NCBI GenBank assembly: GCA_012934845.2 | Contig: WNNJ02001603.1 | Coordinates: forward strand, 62,001 to 126,000 | Source of the DNA: Pomphorhynchus laevis | Taxonomy: Eukaryota; Acanthocephala; Palaeacanthocephala; Echinorhynchida; Pomphorhynchidae | Direction: 5' to 3' | Length of the DNA: 64,000 nt | The notes under the pieces: model-generated | Told to the model about the DNA's origin: nothing | What the model saw: the letters and a program-made list of their open reading frames with translations, nothing else | Databases searched by the model: none | Position numbers and translations under genes: made by a program | Part shown: positions 15,001 through 30,000 of the stretch, in pieces | Numbering within the stretch: position 1 is the stretch's first letter | How the letters are laid out: the number at the start of each line of letters is the position of its first letter

Positions 15001-18000
15001 TTCAATTGAAAGCATTTTGGAATCGTTTAAATATTCGCTATCATTGAATTATTTCCTGCCTGAATGCACTATGGTTATATTCCCTAATATTAACAGGTGC
15101 ACATCTGTACTGATCTTAAAAACATAATAAATGCAGGTCTCGAAATTATGATAACGCTACGATTCTCCTTGTAACATTTCCACCAATAAAATTGAACGAA
15201 TTTCAGATGCTTAATATGCTCCAATTTACAACTATTCAACTTTTTTCAGAAGTCAATATTCTCAAATTTAGTTTGTGTCTGACAAAATAGATCCTGCATT
15301 TTGCATACAATTCAAGTGCTGCATTCTGCTTGTTGCCACAAAATAAATTAAAAACAAATCATGACCTTTAAAAAACCATTATACACTATTATGTGAAACT
15401 TAAAAATAACTATTTTTGACTAATTACATAATAATTAATCAAATCAATAATTTGAATAATAATAAATACTAAATCCACAATCTTCTTCCATTTCAAATAT
15501 ATATTATTATAGGAACGAAGAAGAAAATATCCTTTAGTTAATAAAAATACTATATTTCGATAGCTCCTGCTATCATCATCAGGATTGCAAAAAACGTGAA
15601 ACACTTTTTTTGTAATCCTGATAATGATAGCAGGAGCTATCGAAATATAGAATTTTAATCAAATAAAGGATATTTTCTTCTTTTTCGTTCCTATAATAAT
15701 ATATATTTGAATAATGTTAGTTTTATTTTTAATTAGAGATGAATTACGGCACAATTTTACCTGAAGAATAAATGGTGTACGATGCAGTATGTAAAACTGC
15801 TTACAGGTAAATTCAATTGCACTACAAAGAATGTCATTGCTCTGCATTGAACAGTAAACAACTATTATAGCTGGTATAATAATTGTGTATCTAAACAAAC
15901 AACATTAAAGTAATAATTACAGAATTTTTAAATGCAATCTGAGTCGATAAAGTATTTTTATATATACAATGCAACTTAACATTCAATAAAGAAGAAAATT
16001 AAACTATTAAAAAATTAAAATATTTTAAAATATTTTAAAACGATAGTTATTAAATAACATGTTGTTATTGATTATTATAAGTGCGAAGATATCTAGTTTT
16101 GATGATAAGACGGATAATTATCACATATATAGATCATTATCGTAAAATAAAAATAAAATTCGATTAAATTTGTTTAATCGAATGTATTTTTCGAATTCGT
16201 TAAAATATTGTGAGTTTCAATTTTTGAATGGCCATTCACAAATTTCAATTTTTCAATTTGTGAATTGTAAATAACTTGATAGTGTGCATCAGGCAAGACT
16301 GAAAAAGGCTTTATATTTTTCGAAACGTTTAAATGCTATTCTTTAAAATCCTGTTTAGAAATTATATCAATTGCATTGAATCACTAATGATGAACATTTG
16401 ATGATTTCTTTTAATTATTTGCTAGATCTCAAATGTGATTTCGCAGTAGAAACCAGCTACGGTATCATTCCTTCATTACTTTCAACACCACACAACTTGA
16501 CTCACAAATTGCATGACTAGAGCCTGATATATTGCTATTGTTTCATCTGTTAATGCTTGCAATGGTACATCCGGACTCGTCAGAATGCTATGTATTGCAG
16601 TAATTTTTTTAATTTGAACTTTCAGGTTCTTTCGAATAAATATATTATTTTAGCAAATAATATATTTATTTGAATGTTTACCAGGAAAACGGTCAGAGCC
16701 TTGGTCGTCCATTCAACGATTCGAAATTAATATTTAAAAGTTTTAATAATAAGCTGGCTCTAAACAAAGAAAATAACTTTTATTTAATATTTCAAAGCTT
16801 TCGGGATGTACTCTTCAAATAAGGCTTGAAGATTTTTGATTTTGTTAATACATCACTAACGAAGGAGACAGCCCTATATATATAACACTGTAACACTGAT
16901 GTGATCGTATATATGAAATAAATATAAAATTTATATTTAATCTATAATTTATTATATTTAAATCTCTAATATATATAAATTAATTTAATATATATATTAA
17001 ATGTATATTATATATTAAATATCATATATTATAAAAATGCAATCAAACAGAAAATAGTTAATTATATAAATCACAAAATTATATTAAAAATTTATTTAAA
17101 CTATTAAGCGAAAATTTTTTATGGATAATAAATAATATACTTTGTATTAGAATAAGGTACACTAAATATTCAAATTTCATAAGAGGAAATTACGTCATTA
17201 GCATGTATTTGGCCCCGCTGCTATGTTAGGTCGAGGAATAAGGGCTGAAACCTGATAGCATAGCAGTTCATTCTGATGACCTCTAATCCTTATTCTGATC
17301 CAACGTCTGTTATTTATTAGTCAATTCATAAAAATGACTTTTTAAATTTCAATTTTTTATTTTAACTTGATTTAAATTATATATCAAGTTTAAAGATATA
17401 TCAAGTTATAAGATCTTATAACAATAAGATAGTAACAATAATTATTTAATTATAGAATTTTGATTAAGCGTAATTATTTTTTCAATAAATACGTAACTCA
17501 GTTGATTTGATTTTTATATAATTTATAAAATTAGTATTGCATTTCATTGTGCATGTTAAAAGCACTCATAAAACACATAAGTTAATTCTTCAAAATGCAG
17601 ATACTTTACCCGTTAATTTCAAAAATGTGCTTGTAATATCGAGACAGGTTAATGTAATTGGCCAATACAGCTCTCAAAATAGCATAGTTTTCACAGTGCA
17701 TAATGAATGTACCATTAAGAACGTTCACGAATAGTGATAAATCGTATATTGAAAGAGACGACGGTTCAATATTAAATAGAATAGTGCAAATAAGCTGAAA
17801 AGCATAAAATAATATATAAAATATTTATCAAAAGAATTAGTACATTTATCCATTCCAATTTGTGAGACAAATCTAAGCTCAATAGTTGATGATCTAATAT
17901 AGTGCCAGCAATACTGTAATCAGTTTCCAAAGAGCGACGTGGGAAGCTTGGACATTTAATGAATTCGTCGACTAGTACAGCGGCCAAATGTTTAGTCTGC

Positions 18001-21000
18001 GATAAAAGGTTTTAAATAAGATTAATCGAGTTTGTGTAACGATGTTTTGCTTATAATATGTAATTAATAATACTGTAAATAATCGATTAGTATGCGATAA
18101 AAACGTTTAGTAACCCGCGATTCAAATTCGGATATATGATAATATAACACACACTGCAAATATTAAATCATACTTGTGTGATTTATATAACGACATCGAT
18201 CGAAATTTCGCAAAATTCTATTGTTGGTCTAAAACATCGGCGATCCTTTCAAAATTATTATGCGAGTTTAATGTGTTTAAAGTTTTTTATGTAGTGGTAG
18301 TGATTCACGCACTTTCTAGATATATTAATTTCTAGAAATAAACTTAATATATTAATTTCAATAAGTTTTATCTATATATTATATTACTTATTTTTTCTAT
18401 TTACTCAAATATTTTGGATACTAAATGTAATGATTTTAAATAGTTGATAATGGTCCATTATTGAGAATTATTGGAGATGGATCAAAGAAAAGATGAATTG
18501 TTTTATTGATATTTCGCTAACCTCTGTAAGCATCTTCAGATGTAATTGTAATGTTCAAAAATTCAATGTTCGGAAGATGCTAACAGCGGTTACCGAAATA
18601 TCAAAAATAATTTCCTCTTTTATTTGATCCAGCTCCGATAATTTTTCATCAATAATGGATCATTATCAACTATTAAAACTAACATATTTGTCTAATAAGT
18701 GGATAGCTGCTGATTTTCGAAAGATAATTTACAATTCTTAAAATTCTCAATGAAGCAGGTATATCAAAATCACAAAACAATTAAAGCAGAAAGGTTCGTA
18801 AAAATCTCGTGGGCCGCATGCGGCGCGCAGGCCGCGTGTTTTACACCCTTGGCTTAAAGGATTAAGGTGTTTTCTGAAGAGGCCAATCGCATTGGCAAAA
18901 AATTCAAAAAACTAATGATTACATTCACTCCGACAGCAATTTTAAAAGATATATTTTAATATTACAATAATTATATAATATTATATAATATTATATAACA
19001 ATATTATATTTAATATTATAATAATGTTATTTTCATTTAAAAAATAAAATTATTTATTTTATTTTTTTAGAATACGGGACTATGTTGATCCTAATAACTT
19101 AAATTAAAACGACTTATATAAACGCAACGACTTAAATTTAGATAAAATCTGCACAGATTAAAAATTAAAACTAAAATTTTTATTTAACATTGAAAGCGAA
19201 TATTAAAAGAATATAAATTTAAATATTTTATATTGAACACGAATATATTTTAAAATGTAAAACATATTAAAAGATAGTACGGGATAACACTGGTATAAAA
19301 AATTTTAGTATAAACTCAACTAATGTACTTTAGAGCAGCATAAGAACATATTAACGCTAATTTTAGAAAATACTCCAGATTTCAATAGACAACTGTTGAA
19401 AAAGTGTTAATGATAGTTAATTATATTATATATTAATAAAGATATTAGATATATAAAGATTTTAGATATATAACCGAAAAGATAGTAAGAATAAAAGAGT
19501 AGCAACAGACAGCACAGTGAGTGGAATTTCCTGATTTTTATAAAACTGAGGTTTATAGGATCATGGAGCACAGTGTAATCCATCATATTATCAAATTATA
19601 AACCTGTATCCTCTAAAGGGATCCTGTAAGGAAACAGGCAACGACAGCAATTAAATATTCTGCCGAAGGGAATTAGGATGATCCGGATAGCTCTTAGTTA
19701 GTTTAAAGAGGCTATGTCCATGCTACTACGTTAGCAAATTCTCAGAGTTGCCTTTTTAATATATCACAAGGCAGCCGAAACGACTGATGGTAGTTCAACC
19801 TACTGATGAGTGCTGCCGGCTACCATGAGATCGTCTAGGAGTTATAACGAAGTCTGCTCTGCATGTAATCGAACACCGGCTTTTGGCGACATATACAATT
19901 ATAAAGCTGAAGCTTGTATGCTCCTGGAGCACAATGTGAACCATAAAGAAACCTTATCAGTCGTTTCGGTTGCCCTGTGATTTATTTAAAAGCAATCTCC
20001 AAGAATTTACTTACATCTCAGAGAATTTGCTTGGTTAGTTTATACCCATGCTACTAGCATGATTGCTGCATGTAATCGAACTCCGGTTTGTGGCAACTTT
20101 TACAATTATGAAACTGAAGCTTATTAGCTCCCGGAGCACAGTTTAATCCTATCTGTTATAAAATTATAATAATGTATCCTCCAAAGGATCCTGTGAGAAA
20201 GCAAGGACGACAGCAAGTAAGATTCCTGCTGAATAAAATTAGGATGGTCCGAAAAGCACATGGTTAGTTTAAAGAGGCTAGGTCCATGCTACCAAGTAAG
20301 CAAATTCTCAGATATGCTTTTTAAATATATCCCAAGGCAGCCAAAACGACTAGTGATAGTTTACCCTACTGATGAGTGCTGCCGGCTACCATCAGATCGT
20401 CTAGGATTAATAAGAACGTCTGCTATACTTATAATCGAACTCCGGTTTTTGGCAATATCCACGATTATATTTGCTGTATTATTTTAAAAATGTATTATTT
20501 GAAAAAATTTAATTTTTTTCTAAAACTTGGAATAATTGCAAAGCTTTAAATTTTTTTTATCATAAAGAGATAAAAATTGCAACATAAAGAGATACTTACA
20601 TGTTGATTAGATATCGCTCCATCTAGTATACTTCTGGTGAAGAGTACTTTGTTTATTTCTGATACTTTTATTGTAGATGCCTAAGAGTATTACAAGTTTG
20701 TCAGTTCATTTGCAGTCATTTACCAAAATAACTTTTTTTAATTTTTCTTTACAATAAACTTATTATGGAAATCAATATAAATTTATTGATATAAATTAAT
20801 TTATTTATTATTTATTATTTATTTATTATGCAAACTAAATATGATATAATAACCGAAACTAATAAATATTATTTTTGTTATTAGCAAAATTTAATAACGC
20901 ATAGAATGATAATAAATATTTTGATAATAATAAATCATTATTTTAATAAATCATAATTTAGTTAATATTAAAAAATTGAAACAAAAATTTGCAGTTCTTT

Positions 21001-24000
21001 GAATTAGTAAATGTTGAATAGTCAAATTTCTACAGGTCGCTTACAAAAAAAGAATAATAAACGGTGATAAAGATGTAATATATATTGAGAAATATATATT
21101 GAGAAAAATATATAGAGAAATATTGTAAATTTGAAATATTAAAAGGTAGACCATTCAATAAACCATTTAATATTCCATATTAAATGAAATTTAAAACATT
21201 CCATATTTTAAGTTAATATACCTGTGCAGTCATTTGTTACAATATAAATTTTGAAGACTATTTTATTCTACGCGCTGCTCTAATCATATCTAATCATACA
21301 ACAGAGGTACGCTACATTTCAGCATTCCAATACCCACTTTTCACGCTATTTTAATTCTACCTATAAGCCAACAGCAGTATTGATGGACTTGCTTACCTGC
21401 ATTTCACGTTTCGGTCCGTTCTCTAAATCATATGATTTTGACCAAATTACTGGTAATGTCTTAACATTGGCGTTATAATCAAGAATGTTTAGATTAATCT
21501 AGATGTACTACTAGATGTAGGATTTACTACAAAAAATTTAAATTACAACATTTAAAATTTTCAAATTAAAAATTTTAATTTGAGATAAACAAACATTATT
21601 AAATTATAATTTAATTTATGCGGCTTGGGAGAAGTTTGGAGATCACTTAGAACTTGATTATAGGTCAGCTTCAAAGATGTTCTGAAGGACGATCAGAAAC
21701 CTTCGGGTTGGAAAGCAGAAAACTCCTCTAACTGTCTATGACAAGAGAGGATCTGTGCTGAATGACATTGAAGAAATTTTTGGTTGTTGGAAAGATCATT
21801 TTAGGAGTCTCCTTAATCCGATGGATATGCCTTCTCTTGTAGAAGTAGAACCTTTAGAACAAACGGAAGAGATCATCTCTTTGGATGAGGTCATTGATGT
21901 GGTTAAAAAACTTCGTAATGACAAGTCTTCTATAGTATACGAGATTCAACCTGAAGTGTTAAAGACTCTCGACGTTGTTGGCATTAAGTGGCTAATACGG
22001 ATCTTCAATGTAGCATTGAAGTCTAGCAAGGTTCCAAGTAAGTGGCGAACTGGGGTGGCGGTATGGTCTTTACGAGAGGTGAACGAAGAGTGTTTTTCAA
22101 AGGCTCTCGACGTTGTTGGCTATTGACGTTTAAAAAAATTCTCGACATTTTAAAATTTGCAAATGATTAGAGATTCCTAATTTTTTATAAATTATTTTTT
22201 TTTTATTTTTTAAATAATTAAGGTGGCATGCAAATGCATAATTGAAGGAAAATTTCTATAAATAAAATGAATTTTTTCTCCTAATAATTGTTGGTTATTG
22301 TATGCTTTTTAAATAATTGAGGTGGCATGAAAATGTAATATTAAAGAAAATTTCTATAAAATGCCCTTATAAAAAGTATTATAGAAATATCGAAACTTTC
22401 TATACAATTTCTTTATTTAGTTTCCCGTCTTCCATTATCTTTATTTAACTTATAATTTATGTCTTACAGCCGATTCAAGACGTCTCGCGGCTTCCTTCGG
22501 CATCATCGTGATAATGGATAATTGAGGGTAGATGTTTCTTTTGAAGAAATAAAAATCTCGAACATATGTTTCAGGAACATGGATTTGACCTAAATGGAAT
22601 TACAAATGTTTAACAATTGAATATAATCAAGCAATCATAACAAGAAAAATTAGAAAGGCACAGTTTAAATAGATAATTTATTTGTTAAAAGTGCTAATTC
22701 TAAAGCTTTATTCTTCACTTGTGTTTTGATGTTAAAGCAAGCAAATTTCTCTAAAAAAGCTGGTTATTTGTAGATACTTCAAAGTTTTGCCAAATATGTG
22801 AAAAACGGGTATTTCATAAAAAGAAGTGTCTCATTTTAGACCAAAGAAGATAAATGTAAATTGCCATTTTAATTTGTGGAGATAATATTTATAATTTTTG
22901 TTATTAGAATTAAAATATATTATTAAATTATTAAATTTTGATAAAATATCTTATTACCTAAACATAATATTTTAGTTTAAGAACGTAGTTTTCAAATTGC
23001 ACACTTGATCTCAATTATCTGTTGCAGCGGGTATATCTGTATTATGATATAATGCAGATATAAATTATATATATCTAATATAAATTATATATTAGATATA
23101 TATTAAATATACAAGTATTTATTGTAATGTATTATAACTAATATGAATAATATAAATAATTATAAAATCATGAAAAATAGAAGCATTATATTATAATGTA
23201 TTATATTATAAACATTATAATATAATTATATTTTATAATATTTAATATATATTATTATATTTAATAATTTAAATTATTAAATAATCAATAAAATTAATTA
23301 TTATTATTAATTTAATAATTTATTCTCTTATGTTGCCAAGGTAGATCATATGTTGCCATGGTAGATTATGTTGCCAAGGTAGATCCGCATGTCGCTTTTG
23401 CAGGATTAATCAACTCCGTCCAATTTAAGTGGACACACATAATGCGCACCTGCGACTGCTCAGCCACTATCTGGTCGGATCTGTCACACACTTTAATCAC
23501 ACAGCTTCTCCCAAACTTCGTGTCCTGGGACCTCGATGAAGACTGGAAGTCAATATTGTGCTCTCCTTTAAAATTTGGAGGTATTGGTATCGCGAACCCT
23601 GCAACCATAGCCACACTTGAACGCAAATCCTCAAACATGCTAATTTCAACCTATAATTCTGGTTCAGGTGGCGATAGCCTAAGAGAGAGGCAGAAAACTA
23701 TGCTTAGCGAAATCAAGACACTACGATCACTATCTCACCAAGAACGCCTCTCTAAAATTCCGATCTTAGCGATACCCGAAACCAGTAATCTGATCGCGCA
23801 TGCTGCTCGCAGTGGAGCTTCTTCGTGGTTAAGTGCGCTTCCGCTCAAGCATGAAAATTTTCATCTTTCTTAGAACGAATTCAGGGATGCTTTGAACGCA
23901 AGGTATGGACATACTGATCCTAAGATTGGAGTTAGCAACTGCATTTGCGGCACTCGAGTCAGTGTGGCTCATTCCTTATCATGTAGACGAGGTGCTTTGC

Positions 24001-27000
24001 CTTCGATCCGGCATAATGCAGTCCGCGACATCATCTCACACTATCTTAGCCGCATATCTCACGGCGTAGCTTGCGAACCTCAGCTAACCGAGGTTCCTGA
24101 AAATATTACTTTCGAACGAACAACAACAACCCGTGATCCAAGCGCGCGTCTTGACATAGTTTGTTCCGGGCTACACGGTAGTCGATTTGAGCGAACATTT
24201 TTTGATGTTAATGTATTTGCTGCACCTGCTCAATCGAACATATCAAGGAAGCCTGAGTCTGTTTTCGAATACAACGAGAGTCGCAAGAAAGCCAAATACA
24301 GTGAACGGATTGCGCTAGTTGAACGAGGGTCTTTCATACCTCTTATTTTCTCCACTTCGGGAGGAATGGGCATTGAAGCGGAAAGATTAATCAAAACCAC
24401 GGCTTCAAAACTGACGCATCGGTCAACGCGTTCTTATCCTGATCTAGCCATAAAGATGAAACGAGACATCAGTTTTGAAATCGCACGATCAGTTTCCGCA
24501 TGCTTACGCTCGCCACGTTCCAGCTGTTCCAAACCTATTAATCTTATGACAACCCACCACAGCGAGTTTTGCGCTGTGCTCGAAGTCTAATTATGTCTTC
24601 TTCACTATGTCTGCGAATGCGCGACGGGAACCTAATTTCTGTAAAATTTACTTTTCTTTTTCAATAAAGTTATTATTCTTTAAAAAAAATAATAATAATT
24701 AATTCTCTTCTGAAAAATAGAAGCAAAATGCAATCAGTAATATTAACAGGTGAATAATTACAAGCTTTAGCTTTCCAAAATTGAATTAAGATGAAGTACC
24801 TACAATATCATATTATTCTTATATTTTACCCGAATTTTCTGTCTATTTTAGGAATGTTGAATCAAACAATTGTGTACTTTCGCAAGTAATACAACCGATA
24901 CGCATTGTACATTGTTGAAAATATATTCACGAATTAAAAGCATGAATATATTTTCATTAAATTTGTAATAAATAAAATTAAAATTTAAAATTTATAAATT
25001 ATTTTGTCAGAAAATTCTATTTTTATTCTATTCTCAAACAAATTTAAAAACTTTCATAATAATTTAGATAGAAATACAATTTAGAAAGATAAACAAATGA
25101 ATTTCAAAAAATTAAAACATTGTATAATTTGAATATCAAAACGTTTTATGAACCACAAGAAAATACGAATCTTGAGTATTATCTTGTGATGATGATAATT
25201 TGATGATAACAATTGTGATGATAATCACAATTGTTATTGAGTATGATACTTGTGCATCATCTATCCCCAGAAAAATTATAATATATATATTATTATTTCT
25301 ATAGAACGTTTTGAAATGTTTATAATAAAAATTAAATTTAAATAATTTTTAATTTTATTTTATTTTTAACTTACCAATTTAGGATTTTTAAATTCTATCA
25401 AATTCCACTCACTTAGTTTTAAATTTTATCGATTCAAAATTTACAATTTTAATTTTTACATTTTAATATTTTAAAATATTAAATATTTTAAATTTAAATA
25501 TTTTAAATTTAAATATTTTAAAATATTTGCTCAATTCCGCTGGCCGTTTTGCCTGGCATTCAATGCTGAACAGCATAGTTCAAGATGCGCTAACAAAAGC
25601 TCACATACCGAGCCGCCTTGAATCTATACTTTAACTCACTCTGACGGAAAACGATCGGATGGCGGAACGGTGACCCCATGGGAACGTGGGCGTTTTGCAT
25701 GCTGGGACGTGACTTGTGTAGATCCACTGTCTCCAAGTCATTTATCTACGGCGTTGTCAGAATCATGTGCAGTACCCACAGAAGGCTGAGGAAATAAATA
25801 AGATAAAGTACGAGGCCATCACATCCAGTGGCATGGATGATTTCATACCGAAAGGTATTGAAACTCTCGGCGCCTTAGGTAGAGGGGCTACCGATTTTTT
25901 GACGAGCTCGGTAAGCGTCTCCGTCGTTAATGCGAAGAGCATCGCGTAAAGACGTTTTTACTCCAGGTACTCAGCCTACATGTGCAAACCGGCAATGCAA
26001 TTTCTATGCTGGGGATGGCGGACAGAGACACTGATTTTTTATTATATATTTTTTAAAATATTAGATATTTTGAATTTTAATATTTTAATATTTAAAATTT
26101 TAAAATTTTTAATTTTATCGATTATGCATTTTTAATTTTCTTGACATTTTTAGATATAAGCATAATTGAGAACCAAAAAAATTATAATTATAAAAGCGCA
26201 AATATTTCCGTTAAGAAATATTTGTTGGCATGAGGGACGGTAAAAAGCTATAAAATTTTTTATTATATATTTTTTAAAATATTAGATATTTTGAATTTTA
26301 ATATTTTAATATTTAAAATTTTAAAATTTTTAATTTTATCGATTATGCATTTTTAATTTTCTTGACATTTTTAGATATAAGCATAATTGAGAACCAGAAA
26401 AATTATAATTATAAAAGCGCAAATATTTCCGTGAAGAAATATTTGTTGGCATTAGGGACGGTAAAAAGCTATTAATAAACTTTTATGAATAAGGTCAGTT
26501 TAAGGAGAGCGTTTTATCTGTCACATTTAAAATAATGCCGGCAATCATCAAATTTAAATGTTGATTTATTATTTAATGTTGCTTTTATTTTATTTTAACT
26601 TTTTATTTCTTAAGACTATTTGATGATCTGACATATGTTTGATTTTGAACCATTTAAGACAAATATATATATTTAAGTAAGGCTTCTGATCGGCATGTAG
26701 CGGGGACTTTAACCAATAGTGTGTCTGTGTTTAGCTTACTTCGTAGCTGGCTAGTTACGAGGAGTGTCCAGGGACACCACGAGGAGGAACGAATATCAGC
26801 CTTAACAAAAGATGGTATAGAAATATGGCGTGCAAGAAAGATGGGGTAGATATTTGGAAGAAATCTCAACGGAGGAGTTTCTTTATCCAAGAAAAGCATC
26901 ATTTTCTTAGCAAGCACCAAATATTATCAACTCTGAACTTGCCATCAACACATAAGAGGTGAAGCGTTATTAAGGAGGATGAAGAATTGCAAAGCGACAA

Positions 27001-30000
27001 GTCCGGATGATATTGCGGCTGAGTTATAGAAGGCTAAATGCTGGAATCCAGCTCCCTGGCTTGCTGAATGTTTTTATGAAATAATCGAAGCATATAGTAC
27101 TCAATTGATCGGCAAAAAAGTACAACAGTGCCAATCTGAAAAAATAGGCAATCCCACCGATTGCTCAAGTTATCGACCTATCAGGCTGCTATCACAAACA
27201 ATTTAAATAATTGCTTATTCAAATAGTCTTCTTTTCTTTAGCCTTTGTTCCGTTTGTCACGGGGTCGGTTATCTGTATACAAGTTCTCCACTTAACTCGA
27301 TTGAAAGCTTAGTCTGGGTGAAGTTTTCTTGCTCGAATGTCTCCATGGAGAGTTTTGAGTTACCGTTGCTTGGGTCGGCCTCGTGCGCGTTACCCTTCGA
27401 CGTTAATTTGGAGGCCCGCCTTTTCCTTAGTATTGTCAGTGGATCTTAGTGTGTGTCGGTATTACCAAAGGCGAGTTTTTGTATTTTTTCGGCAATCGAC
27501 GTGACAACATACAGTAGGCGGGCATCATCGTGAATATTTAAGATTGTCAACGTTACCACTAATCAAGTCGGATTTGTATTGAAATGCAGTACGATTGCTG
27601 CTATTCATGCAGCATGGCTGATACTCGAAAAATATCGAGAGAAACATATATATCACTTCATACAGATTTCCTTGATCTGGGAAATGTATTCGATCGAGTA
27701 CCACATGAACATATTTGGCATGCGCTTCGTCAACACTTAGTAGCATTAAAGCTTGTATTGTGTTTAAGAGCTTTATGCAAATTCAAGAAGTAGAGTACAA
27801 AGTATGGCTTGGATTTCATAGGCATTTATACGTATAAGTTCATCAGGGTGACGCTATTTCTCGCTCCTTTTAATCCTTTTCATGGACATTATCACTCACG
27901 ATATAGAGCGCACGATACCGTTTGCAATCTTACATACAGATGGTGCTTTACTTGCTTCAGAAGATAGATATTAAACTATTAGTGGAAACATAGTACGATC
28001 TAATCTCTCAATACTTGTTGAGATTAAATATTACAAATACTGAGGACATGACAACAAAGGCGGACGAAGTTAGCACGATTGACATCTTTGGTATAGATTT
28101 ACCTTGAGCCGATAAAGTCACACACCTTGCCTCGCCCTTCTCTATTCGACGAGATAACTTAGTGTATCAACGCAACTTGGAATAAATGGCGAACGACAAC
28201 TGGTGTCCGATGAAATCAACAAAAAGGATAATATCAGGTATACTATTTATTGAACAGTTATCTACCCAAAAAGCTTTATACCGAGCTGAGTTCTGGCAAA
28301 TCATAAAGACAGGTGAAAAACGGCTTGCCTCTATAAAGAAAAATATGCTGTCGATGGACCAGTGGAATCACACGACTAGACCATGCTAAAAACGATGATG
28401 CCCGTCTACGATATGTTGTCACGTCGATTGCCGACAAAATACATACACTCGCCTTTGGTAATACCGACACACACTAAGATCCACTGACAATACTCAGGAA
28501 AAGGCGGGCCTCCCAATTAACGTCGAAGGGTAATGCGCACGAGGCCGACCCAAGCAACGGTAACTCAAAACTCGCCATGGAGACATTCAAGCAAGAAAAC
28601 TTCACTGGACCAAGCCTTCGATCGAGTTAAGAGGAGAACTTGTTCAAAGATAACCGACCCCGCGACAAACGGAACAAAGGCTAAAGAAAAGAAGACTATT
28701 ATTTTAACAATTATTTAATTATTTAACTAATTTAAATTATTAAATTTTTTAATTATTAAAAACGAATTTTTATTATTCGTTTGAGAAATTATTTTTTCTA
28801 AAACAGTATAGGCTGTTGTGAAAGTATTTGGAGCAGATACACAACTAGGCAATGCTAAATTAAAATAATCATCAAGTGTTTTTGTATGAAGATGCAGAAG
28901 GCAATGTAAGATTTATCTAAACTATAAATATATTTTCCATAAATTTTTAAATAAGTATGAATCCTTATAATTTTCCATATATAGGTGTATATAGGCTAAA
29001 TTATATATTAATATATTATAAATTTAAAGTCAATAAAGATACTGTCGCACAGTGTGTATATTTAAGCAAATATACGTTCTGAGAAATAGCAATAAACTCC
29101 AAATATTTATATATAGAAACTGCAAAAAGATGAAAGTTAATAAATAAGAATTTTATAATAATAAATAAACTACAAGAACTAAATATCAAAAGTACCGGTT
29201 TTGTTATCGATCACATAGTATTTATCTCTTTTGGACTCTTGAAGCCCAAAGAATACACAGCTATCTTGAATTACTGTGGCAAACTTTGTGTCCTGAACAA
29301 AGTACAAAGAAAATTACAAACAAACATGGAATCATTACTACATCCTGAACTAGAATTTGGGTTGGAATTTGACTCATATCTAAGCCATGTACAATAAGTT
29401 TTTTTGTTGCTGGAACAGATGATGATACAAGTACGCTTAGCTGAAAACAAAACAAATTAATAAGAAACCTACGATTACAACCCTAACATCACACTGCTCT
29501 TTACGTAACAATTGTTTCAAATCTTTCCATGATATATTGTGCAAATGAGGAGCAATCTAAATTCGCTACTTTATTTACAGTATTTACAATTTTATATTAT
29601 AAATACCATCCAGAGGACAGAAAATACGGTATTTGTACTTTCAAGTGAATTGTAAGATGGACATTGAATTAAATTCATAACTAAGCCGAGCTAAATAATA
29701 TAATGACACTTATTCGTTAGTAAAAAGTTAATTTACAAAACATTTATTGTATTAGGACGAAATAACCAAACAATAGATTGATAAATTAATAAGCAAAAAT
29801 AAATTTAAAAAATTAATTATTAATTTTATTATTTATAATAATTACTTATTAATTATTAATTTAATTTTAATTTAAATATTAATTTGATAAATAAATAGAC
29901 AAAAATAAATTTGGAATATTAATATAAACATATTAATATTTAATATGTTTATATTAATATTGATAAATGGGTAATAATTGTTAAATATTAACATAATTGT

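Larger units (their letters stand above)
17997..20599. other. Intron e28/e29
   Basis: Contains the hairpin element at 18433-18678 and the 566-bp tandem repeat at 19560-20490. The segment between them (18.7-19.5 kb) is AT-rich with nothing recognised. Confidence 0.75.

Noticed and set aside
16300-16330. Hammerhead ribozyme (CTGAAAA...CGAAACG)
   Set aside because: The core lacks the required G at position 8 and no stem I or III is visible; noted only as Penelope-tail-like.
17537-17734. Plus-strand open frame of 65 codons
   Set aside because: Antisense shadow of UNC80 exon e30.
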